From RI-92 sp037384645 (lineage in GTDB: Bacteria > Pseudomonadota > Gammaproteobacteria > UBA6429 > Thiohalophilaceae), in assembly GCA_037384645.1 (NCBI GenBank), contig JARRNT010000018.1, positions 1 through 64,000 of the forward strand: DNA of 64,000 nt, read 5' to 3'. Shown here in pieces: positions 44,544 through 51,634 of this stretch. Positions within the stretch are counted from its first letter, which is position 1, and each line of letters starts with the position of its first letter. Under the pieces are notes generated by a model that saw only the letters and a list, made by a program, of their open reading frames with translations, was not told the DNA's origin and ran no database searches. Made by a program: the position numbers and the translations under genes.

Positions 44544-46098
44544 ACTCTGGCACTTTCACGGCGGTCTGAAACTGGACGGGCACAAGGCCCTGTCCATGCA
44601 AAGCCCGATTAGCCGGGCCCCGATCCCACAGCGGCTGACCCTGCCACTGCAACAGCACATCGGTGAGCCGGCACAACCGGTCGTCGAAGTGGGTGAGCGC
44701 GTGCTCACCGGCCAGGTCATTGCCCGGGCCGAGGGGTACATCAGCGCCCCGGTCCATGCCAGCAGTTCAGGCACGGTGATCGCCATCGAGAAGCGGGCCA
44801 TCGCCCATCCTTCCAACATTCACGATACCTGCATCGTGATCGATACCGACGGCCAGGATGAATGGGTGACCTCGCACGAAACACGCCAGGATTACCTGCA
44901 GATGGAAGCCTCCGAGCTGCGAAACCGCATCCGCGACGCCGGTATCGTCGGGCTCGGCGGCGCCGGCTTCCCCTCTTTCATCAAGCTCAATCCGGGGACA
45001 CAACAGGTCGACACCCTGATCATCAATGGCGCTGAGTGCGAACCGTACATCACCTGCGACGCCATGCTCATGGCCGAACGCCCGCGCGAGATCCTCGACG
45101 GCCTGCTGATCATGCGCCACGCCCTGAATGCAAGGCAGTGCCTGATTGGTATCGAAGACAACAAACCCGACGCCATCCGTGCCCTGCAGGATGCACTCAC
45201 GCCAGAAGAAAGTCAGTTTATCGAGGTGGTCACGGTCCCGACCCGCTACCCGGCCGGTGGCGAAAAGCAATTGATCAGGACCCTGACCGGCCAGGAAGTC
45301 CCGTCCAATGGCCTGCCCATACACATTGGCATCGTGTGTCATAACGTCGGTACGGCGGTTGCGATTGCGCGCGCCATTCATTACAGCGAACCCCTGATAT
45401 CCCGCATCGTCACCCTGACGGGTCAGGCCATCGCCCAGCCCATGAACGTCGAGGTCCGCATCGGCACCGCCATGCAGGACTTGCTCGAACACGCCGGACT
45501 CGATACGGCCAAGCTGGCGCGCCTGCTCATGGGGGGACCAATGATGGGGTTCATCATCGAGAACCCTGATGTGCCCGTGATCAAAACCACCAATTGCCTG
45601 CTGGCCATGGCCCGGACCGAGGTCGCACAGGAAGTCCCGGCCATGCCCTGTATCCGCTGCGGCGAATGTACCCGCGTGTGCCCGGCCAAACTGTTACCGC
45701 AACAGCTCTATTGGTACGCACGTTCCCGGGAGTTTGACCGCGTCGAGGCGTATCACCTGTTCGATTGTATCGAATGCGGTTGTTGCGCCGTCGTTTGCCC
45801 CAGCCATATCCCGCTGGTGCAATATTATCGTTTTGCCAAGTCCGAGATCTGGGCCAAGGACCGCGAGAAACAAAAGGCGGATATCGCGCGCGAACGTCAC
45901 GAATTCCACCAGCTGCGGCTGGAACGCAAAAAGCGCGAAGACGAGGACCGTAAACGCAAAAAGAAGGAAATGCTGGAAAAGGCCGCCAGGGGCAATGATG
46001 ACAAGCAGGCAGCCATCCGCGCCGCCATGGAGCGGGTCAATGCCAAAAAGGCGGCACAGCAACAGTCTGCTGCAAGCAACAAGGATACCTCAGCGTGA
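44536..46098 (+). CDS. rsxC: Rnf/Rsx complex subunit C
   Basis: 520 residues from a GTG at 44536. It contains the Complex1_51K-like NADH/FMN domain (GLGGAGFPSFIKL, INGAECEPYITCDAMLM), a SLBB-like region and a ferredoxin domain with CIRCGECTRVCP and CIECGCCAVVCP. The C-terminal Lys/Glu-rich coiled coil (REKQKADIARERHEFHQ onward) is about 90 residues, much shorter than the repeat tail of E. coli RsxC (about 740 aa in total). Confidence 0.96.
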   Translation: MRKLWHFHGGLKLDGHKALSMQSPISRAPIPQRLTLPLQQHIGEPAQPVVEVGERVLTGQVIARAEGYISAPVHASSSGTVIAIEKRAIAHPSNIHDTCIVIDTDGQDEWVTSHETRQDYLQMEASELRNRIRDAGIVGLGGAGFPSFIKLNPGTQQVDTLIINGAECEPYITCDAMLMAERPREILDGLLIMRHALNARQCLIGIEDNKPDAIRALQDALTPEESQFIEVVTVPTRYPAGGEKQLIRTLTGQEVPSNGLPIHIGIVCHNVGTAVAIARAIHYSEPLISRIVTLTGQAIAQPMNVEVRIGTAMQDLLEHAGLDTAKLARLLMGGPMMGFIIENPDVPVIKTTNCLLAMARTEVAQEVPAMPCIRCGECTRVCPAKLLPQQLYWYARSREFDRVEAYHLFDCIECGCCAVVCPSHIPLVQYYRFAKSEIWAKDREKQKADIARERHEFHQLRLERKKREDEDRKRKKKEMLEKAARGNDDKQAAIRAAMERVNAKKAAQQQSAASNKDTSA

Positions 46099-47144
46099 GC
46101 GCGTTTATTACTTCACCCCACACCACGCCGAAAATGCTCAGCAACAGCGTGACCCGCATGATGTTGCTGGTCATGCTGGCCCTGATACCCGGCTACCTTG
46201 TCTACATCTGGTTCTTTGGCTGGGGCCTGATCATTAACGCCGTGTTATGTGTGAGTACCGCCCTGCTCGCAGAAGCCGCCATGTTGCGCCTGCGCCAGCG
46301 TCCGTTATGGCCGTATCTCACCGATGGCAGCGCCCTGGTCACCGCTTTATTACTGGCCCTGGCTCTGCCACCCATCCTGCCCTGGTGGCTGGCGGTACTG
46401 GCCAGCCTGTTTGCCATCATCCTGGCCAAACACCTTTACGGCGGTCTCGGCTACAACCCGTTTAATCCGGCCATGGTCGGCTACGCCATCCTGTTGATCG
46501 CCTATCCCAAGTACATGACGGCCTGGTTACCGGCGCGCCACGATGGTTTGAGCCTGGGCTTTATGGACAACCTGCGTTACAACCTGTTTGGCGCATTACC
46601 GGATCACACCAGCTACGACGCCCTGACCCAGGCTACGCCGCTGGACAAACTGCATATCCAGCTGGGCCTGGGCAAAACCGTGGCGGAAACCCAGGCCAGT
46701 TTCCACCAGTTCAGCGGGCTCTACGGTGTTGGCTGGGACTGGGTCAGCCTGATGCTGTTGCTGGGCGGCTTGTTTCTGATCTACAAGCGGGTGATTGCCT
46801 GGCAGATACCCGTGGCCATGTTGGCCAGCCTGGCCCTGATTGCCCTGATCGCCTGGCTGGTGAATGCCGCGACCTACCCCAACCCGCTGTTTGAACTGTT
46901 TGGCGGTGCCAGTATGCTGGGCGCCTTTTTTATCGCCACCGATCCCGTGACCGCGAGTACCACACCGCGCGGTCGTCTCATTTATGGTGCCGGTATCGGT
47001 ATCCTCACCTACGTGATCCGTACCTGGGGAGGGTATCCTGACGGCGTGGCCTTTGGCGTACTACTCATGAACCTGGCCGCGCCCACGATCGATCAATATA
47101 CACAGCCGAGAGTCTTCGGCCATGAACGGGATAAGTCCGCATGA
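46095..47144 (+). CDS. rsxD: Rnf/Rsx complex subunit D (FMN-binding membrane subunit)
   Basis: 349 residues from a GTG at 46095, overlapping rsxC by 4 bp. It has about nine membrane helices. The covalent flavin site region is visible as FIATDPVTASTTPRGR, and YGGLGYNPFNPAMVGYA is the conserved loop of the NqrB/RnfD family. It contributes to ion translocation. Overlaps rsxG by 4 bp. Confidence 0.95.
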   Translation: MSAFITSPHTTPKMLSNSVTRMMLLVMLALIPGYLVYIWFFGWGLIINAVLCVSTALLAEAAMLRLRQRPLWPYLTDGSALVTALLLALALPPILPWWLAVLASLFAIILAKHLYGGLGYNPFNPAMVGYAILLIAYPKYMTAWLPARHDGLSLGFMDNLRYNLFGALPDHTSYDALTQATPLDKLHIQLGLGKTVAETQASFHQFSGLYGVGWDWVSLMLLLGGLFLIYKRVIAWQIPVAMLASLALIALIAWLVNAATYPNPLFELFGGASMLGAFFIATDPVTASTTPRGRLIYGAGIGILTYVIRTWGGYPDGVAFGVLLMNLAAPTIDQYTQPRVFGHERDKSA

Positions 47145-47782
47145 ATGCCGGCAAAAACATGTTGATCAGTGCCTCGTTGCTGGGCCTGTTTGCCATCGTT
47201 GGCACTGCCCTGGTGGCCTTTACCAATGAAACCACCACCGAGCAGGTGGCCGCCAATCAAAGCGCCTATACCCTGAGTCAGTTGCATCAGATCATTTCGC
47301 CCAAGGCCCTCGACAATGACCTGGAGCACGACACGATCCAGGTGACCGATCCGCTGCTGGGGAGCAACAAACCCATGACCGTCTATCGCGCCCGTAAAAA
47401 TGGCAAGCCCGTCGCCGCCATTATCGAAGCCATCGCCCCCGATGGGTACAGCGGCCAGATTGCGATGTTGGTTGGCATTCGCACCGACGGTAGCCTGCTG
47501 GGTGTGCGCGTTACCGACCACCATGAGACACCGGGCCTGGGTGATAACATCGATATCCGCAAGTCCAACTGGATTCTGCAGTTTAATAATCTATCCCTTA
47601 ACAATCCCAAACCGGCGAACTGGAAAGTCAAACGTGACGGTGGCGCCATTGATCAGATTACCAGCGCCACGATCAGCTCGCGTGCCGTAACCAAGGCGGT
47701 GTATCATGCCCTGGAGTACTTCAAGGCACATCGCCAGCTATTGTTCAGCAAACCCACTGTTCAATCACGAGGCAACTCATGA
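47141..47782 (+). CDS. rsxG: Rnf/Rsx complex subunit G
   Basis: 213 residues. One N-terminal membrane anchor and a periplasmic FMN-binding domain with DQITSATISSRAVTKAV; the Thr of the SAT motif is the usual covalent FMN attachment residue. The segment VTDHHETPGLGDNID is also conserved. It overlaps rsxD and rsxE by 4 bp each. Confidence 0.96.
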   Translation: MNAGKNMLISASLLGLFAIVGTALVAFTNETTTEQVAANQSAYTLSQLHQIISPKALDNDLEHDTIQVTDPLLGSNKPMTVYRARKNGKPVAAIIEAIAPDGYSGQIAMLVGIRTDGSLLGVRVTDHHETPGLGDNIDIRKSNWILQFNNLSLNNPKPANWKVKRDGGAIDQITSATISSRAVTKAVYHALEYFKAHRQLLFSKPTVQSRGNS

Positions 47783-48453
47783 GTTCATACAGCGAAATCA
47801 TCCAGGACGGACTGTGGAAAAACAATCCGGCAACCGTACAGGTACTGGGATTGTGTCCGCTGCTGGCCGTGACCAGCACCGTGGTCAATTCTCTCGGCCT
47901 GGGCCTGGCCACCACCATCGTCCTCATTATTACCAACGTGACCATTTCCATGATTCGCAACTGGGTGCGCCCGGAAATTCGCATGCCGGTATTTGTCCTG
48001 GTCATTGCCTCGGCCGTCACCGTGGCCCAGCTGATTATCCAGGCTTACTTCTACCAGCTGTACCTGATTATTGGTCTATACGTCGCGCTCATCACCACCA
48101 ACTGCGTGATCATGGCCCGCGCCGAGGCCTTTGCCTCCAAGAACAGTGTATTCAAATCGGCACTGGATGGGCTGTTCATGGGCGTGGGCGGCACCCTGGT
48201 GCTGGTTGCCCTGGGTGCCATGCGCGAAGTCATTGGTTACGGCACCCTGTTTCAGCAATTCAATCTGCTGTTTGGCAGCGCCGCCAAGGCGATGAAAATT
48301 ACGGTCTTTCATGACTATCATGGCTTCCTGCTGGCCATCCTGCCACCGGGGGCGTTCATTGGTCTGGGTCTGTTGATCGCACTCAAGAACATCATCGATG
48401 CCCGGCGTAGCGCGGCCCAGGCCACAGCGGTCAGCCCGCAAACTGCGACATAA
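47779..48453 (+). CDS. rsxE: Rnf/Rsx complex subunit E
   Basis: 224 residues, six membrane helices, with LWKNNPATVQVLGLCPLLAV and YVALITTNCVIMARAEAFA as in RnfE; each has one Cys of the intramembrane Fe-S site. It is homologous to RsxA in inverted topology. Last gene of the six-gene complex; in E. coli nth follows at once, but here two extra genes intervene. Confidence 0.97.
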   Translation: MSSYSEIIQDGLWKNNPATVQVLGLCPLLAVTSTVVNSLGLGLATTIVLIITNVTISMIRNWVRPEIRMPVFVLVIASAVTVAQLIIQAYFYQLYLIIGLYVALITTNCVIMARAEAFASKNSVFKSALDGLFMGVGGTLVLVALGAMREVIGYGTLFQQFNLLFGSAAKAMKITVFHDYHGFLLAILPPGAFIGLGLLIALKNIIDARRSAAQATAVSPQTAT

Positions 48454-48457
48454 TCGG

Positions 48458-48485
48458 TTTTCCCCAACCTGGCATAATTTATAAT
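48458..48485 (+). promoter_or_regulatory. Possible promoter for the two unknown genes after rsxE
   Basis: TTTTCC, 16-bp spacer, TATAAT at 48480-48485, 19 bp before the ATG at 48504. The -10 is perfect but the -35 is poor. If used, the mRNA would have a very short leader. It suggests that the two genes may be transcribed independently of rsx. Confidence 0.3.
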
Positions 48486-48503
48486 CTCCCACAAATCATC
48501 CGG

Positions 48504-49478
48504 ATGATTTCTGTGGAATTACGTCGATTCATTTTCCCGGCGCTCTGCCTGGCTGTGCTGGCAGGCGTCTTTCTACTGGGCTATCAATTCAGCACGTTTG
48601 AATCTGAGGGGCTATCGCCTACCCGGTCGTTGCTCGCCGCAATCCAGTCTTCACCCTGGCGCTGGGGCTATGCCCTGGCAAGCGGTGTCATGCTGTTAGC
48701 CTTTCTCATCTGGGTACCGTCTCAATTCGCTGAGTGGCGCATGCTGCACCGATTTCGGCATATCGACTCGGCCGTGCTGGATAACGATTGCGAGCTATGT
48801 CAGCGTTTTTATCACAGCTTGCTCGAACTGCGCCGGCGCTATGGCGAAACCCGGTTCATGCAGCGCATCGCTGGCCGTTTCAATTTCTTTTACCATTATC
48901 ACACTGACGCCCTGGTCTGGATGAACAGGATTGTCAGTCAGGTCGATAGCAACGCATTGCCCGCCAACATGATCGCAAGCAGTATCTGCGCCGGGCATCC
49001 CGGACAGGTTTTCTGCGGACTGCGTTATGGCGGTGGCCTGCCCAGTGCTTCCGTCAGGCGCGATGAAGCCGTTTACCTGCTTGCCTGGATGGACAGGATT
49101 GAAATATGGTCCGCCTCTTCCAGCGCCCCTATTTGTGTCTATGAACGGCATACATTGCGGCTGGTACCGGAACAAAACCAAATGCAACACGCAAGTGTCG
49201 TCCTGGGCGGCCAGGAAAAAAATTTACAAAAATGGCGGCAACTGGAATTGCGTGTTACCAATATGACCCAGGCAGACAGCGAACAATCACCGCAACAGCA
49301 AGTCGCTGAACTGGAAAACTGGCTGAGTAACATCACTCAGGTATACGCGCTGCAACCGCAAGGAAATTTCGGTATCGATGTGGACGAAATCACCAGCACA
49401 GAAACAGACGGGTCAGAGCTGGGCGACCATTCGCTGAATCACAATGGCTGCATATCGATTCTCACCACAGACAAATGA
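48504..49478 (+). CDS. Membrane-anchored protein of unknown function
   Basis: 324 residues that I do not recognise. Two N-terminal membrane helices (FPALCLAVLAGVFLLGYQF and YALASGVMLLAFLIWVPS) enclose a short loop, followed by a soluble region of about 230 residues with the notable FYHSLLELRRRYGETRF, RFNFFYHYHTDALVWMN and a late Gln-rich helix (SEQSPQQQVAELENWLSN). It contains five cysteines, two in DCELC. Its stop overlaps the next gene by 4 bp (ATGA), so the two are coupled. It sits between rsxE and nth. Confidence 0.75.
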   Translation: MISVELRRFIFPALCLAVLAGVFLLGYQFSTFESEGLSPTRSLLAAIQSSPWRWGYALASGVMLLAFLIWVPSQFAEWRMLHRFRHIDSAVLDNDCELCQRFYHSLLELRRRYGETRFMQRIAGRFNFFYHYHTDALVWMNRIVSQVDSNALPANMIASSICAGHPGQVFCGLRYGGGLPSASVRRDEAVYLLAWMDRIEIWSASSSAPICVYERHTLRLVPEQNQMQHASVVLGGQEKNLQKWRQLELRVTNMTQADSEQSPQQQVAELENWLSNITQVYALQPQGNFGIDVDEITSTETDGSELGDHSLNHNGCISILTTDK

Positions 49479-49783
49479 TGGATAACGCCTGCCTGACGGC
49501 ACAGCGCAGCAAAAATACCCTTATCGATCGACTCGTTAATGCCGGATTAAATCGCTGGCCCGTACATGGGCTGGTCGTCTTCAGTCATAGCGAGGTCCAG
49601 CCCAAACTGGAGCTTGGCCGACAACAGGTGCAATGCGATGTGATTACCCTGGCTCAGTTGCCGAAATGGTTTGCTTCGCAGCCGGCTGATGATAGGATTC
49701 GTTTTACCAAAGATGATTATAATGAAGTTATTACCCTGCTGGACCCGGCGCGTCTGCACAGTGCACAGCTAAGACACGCCTAA
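49475..49783 (+). CDS. Small protein resembling the C-terminal half of a NERD-type domain
   Basis: 102 residues. The order SKNTLIDRLVNAGLNRWPVHGLVVFSHSE (quoted in part: PVHGLVVFSHSE), QVQCDVITLAQLPKWF and a final helix looks like the end of NERD (nuclease-related) domains, where residual helices are followed by p.v..VVF and vv.l.eL..... strands. The N-terminal catalytic half with the IDH/ETK motif is absent here and not obvious in the upstream protein. Assignment is tentative; function unknown. Confidence 0.65.
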   Translation: MMDNACLTAQRSKNTLIDRLVNAGLNRWPVHGLVVFSHSEVQPKLELGRQQVQCDVITLAQLPKWFASQPADDRIRFTKDDYNEVITLLDPARLHSAQLRHA

Positions 49784-49801
49784 CAATAAAAACAGAAAGT
49801 C

Positions 49802-50437
49802 ATGTCACCCAGGCAACGCCGCGAGTTATTCATACGACTCAAGCAACATATCCCGAATCCCACCACGGAACTGAAGTATCGCAGCCCGTTTCAATTACTG
49901 ATTGCCGTAATCCTGTCCGCGCAGGCTACCGATAAAAGCGTCAATCTCGCTACGCGTGAATTATTCAAACTTGCCGGCACACCGGCAAAAATGCTGGCCC
50001 TCAAGGAATCCGGGCTTAAGCACTACATCAAGACCATTGGCCTGTTCAATACCAAGGCCAAAAACATCATCAAGACCTGCCGGATCCTGCTGGAACAACA
50101 CAAGGGCCGGGTCCCACGTGATCGGGCGGCACTGGAAGCCCTGCCGGGAGTCGGCCGCAAAACCGCAAATGTGATTCTGAATACAGCCTTTGGCGAACCC
50201 ACCATTGCAGTGGATACCCACATCTTTCGGGTCAGTAACCGCACTGGCCTGGCCCCCGGGAAAAACGTACTGGAAGTGGAGCTGCGACTCCTGGAAGTCG
50301 TCCCCGCGGAATTCAAACAGGACGCTCATCACTGGTTGATCCTGCATGGTCGCTATACTTGCCTCGCGCGCAAGCCGCGTTGTGGGGCCTGTGTCATTGA
50401 AGACCTGTGCGAATATCCGGACAAGCTGCTAGATTGA
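49802..50437 (+). CDS. nth: Endonuclease III
   Basis: 211 residues. The HhH motif with catalytic Lys is LEALPGVGRKTANVILNTAFG, the catalytic Asp is in VDTHIFRVSNR, and the C-terminal 4Fe-4S loop is CLARKPRCGACVIEDLC (C-x6-C-x2-C-x5-C). It removes oxidised pyrimidines and cleaves the abasic site. The link to rsx is conserved in Gammaproteobacteria, here with two genes inserted. Confidence 0.98.
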   Translation: MSPRQRRELFIRLKQHIPNPTTELKYRSPFQLLIAVILSAQATDKSVNLATRELFKLAGTPAKMLALKESGLKHYIKTIGLFNTKAKNIIKTCRILLEQHKGRVPRDRAALEALPGVGRKTANVILNTAFGEPTIAVDTHIFRVSNRTGLAPGKNVLEVELRLLEVVPAEFKQDAHHWLILHGRYTCLARKPRCGACVIEDLCEYPDKLLD

Positions 50438-50767
50438 GGCTCAAACATCGCCGTGACCCGGCCGATACTGTATTAATGTGATTTCATTTTATCTATAACG
50501 GCATCAAGGCGAAAACCAACCTGATAGGAACAAAAAGCCTACAGTCATTCACACAGACTCATTCCCCGCCTGTTGCACGACTATTGAACTCGAAAGCATT
50601 CAGTAAAATCTGGTAAGCAAACAGAACGCCAAGGCCGCATGCCTTAGGCTGGAACAAAATACAGGATGCTGCCCGGGATATAACCTGTTATGAAATAAGG
50701 GCTATGCTTAACTGTAGTATTGTCGCGTAGCGATGCCACTATATTACCTGAATCTAATATTGAGATT
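50438..50767. other. 330-bp intergenic region before the PhnD-like gene
   Basis: No gene, tRNA or clear terminator was found. An imperfect hairpin GCCAAGGC...GCCTTAGGC lies near 50630-50650, and an A+T-rich stretch (CACTATATTACCTGAATCTAATATTG in part) precedes the PhnD-like start and may hold its promoter. The c-di-GMP riboswitch consensus was looked for because of the downstream GGDEF-EAL gene and was not seen. Confidence 0.5.
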
Positions 50768-51631
50768 ATGGGAATGACACGATCTGCGAATCTAACACCG
50801 TATGTCTTTGCATTGACTGTCGTGCTGATATTGGGCCTGGTTCCGCCACGGGCACAGGCAGTGGATAAGGACGGCACGCTGGTATTCGGCTTTTTACCCA
50901 TACTCAGCACGCAAAAACTCGTCGAACGTTTTAAACCAATGGTTGACCTCCTTTCCGAAAACCTGCATCGCCCCATTCGAATGGAAACCTCCCCGAATTA
51001 TAAAGTGTTTATCAAGCGCACGCGGGCGAAACGGTACGACATCCTGTTTACTGCACCACATTTGTATTACCTGGCCCACGTGGAAAGCGGCTATCACGTC
51101 ATCGTGCGGGTAAATGCCAAAAGTCTCAGGGCGGTCATCGTTGCCAGCAAGGCCAGCCATGTAAAAACCCTGCGTGGATTAAAAGGTAAAAAGATCGCCA
51201 CACCTGATCACTTATCCCTGGGCACCGCCCTGATCCGTAACAGTCTGCGCGAGGCTGGCCTGAATCCTGACAAGGACGTAACCATTGTCTCTACCCCGAG
51301 CCATAATGCAGCGTTAATTACTGCCTACGACGGCATCACGGATGCCGCCGGTTTGATGGTGCCACCGTATCAACGCGCCTCCAAACAAATCCATAATTCA
51401 ATGGTAGTGCTGGCAACTACCATCGGTACAGCCCATATGCCCATTGCCGTCTCGCCGACATTAAAGCCTGAGATTGCAAAAACAATCACCACCACGTTAA
51501 CCACGCTCAAGCAAACCTCCAAGGGCCGTGCCCTGTTAAAACACCTGGCATGGCCAATGGGTTTCACCCGGGCAAAAGACAGCGAATATGCACCGCTCAA
51601 GAATATTATCCACGGTTTGCACCTGAAATAA
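50768..51631 (+). CDS. PhnD-type phosphate/phosphonate-like substrate-binding protein
   Basis: 287 residues from ATG 50768 (MGMTRSANLTPYVFALTVVL); signal peptide ends near RAQA. The mature protein is a type 2 periplasmic binding protein of the PhnD/TauA-like class: LVFGFLPILSTQKLVERFKP, YDILFTAPHLYYLAHVESGY, and the GLKGKKIATPDHLSLGTALIR block. No ABC permease or ATPase is nearby. Instead the next gene, 3 bp later, encodes a membrane c-di-GMP enzyme with a periplasmic domain, so this is probably a ligand sensor rather than an importer component. Confidence 0.9.
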   Translation: MGMTRSANLTPYVFALTVVLILGLVPPRAQAVDKDGTLVFGFLPILSTQKLVERFKPMVDLLSENLHRPIRMETSPNYKVFIKRTRAKRYDILFTAPHLYYLAHVESGYHVIVRVNAKSLRAVIVASKASHVKTLRGLKGKKIATPDHLSLGTALIRNSLREAGLNPDKDVTIVSTPSHNAALITAYDGITDAAGLMVPPYQRASKQIHNSMVVLATTIGTAHMPIAVSPTLKPEIAKTITTTLTTLKQTSKGRALLKHLAWPMGFTRAKDSEYAPLKNIIHGLHLK

Positions 51632-51634
51632 TTC

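Noticed and set aside
50560..50700. Possible c-di-GMP riboswitch upstream of the PhnD/GGDEF-EAL genes
   Set aside because: The GEMM consensus (GACGCAAAGCCA-like core and tetraloop-receptor pairing) is not present; only a weak imperfect hairpin is visible.
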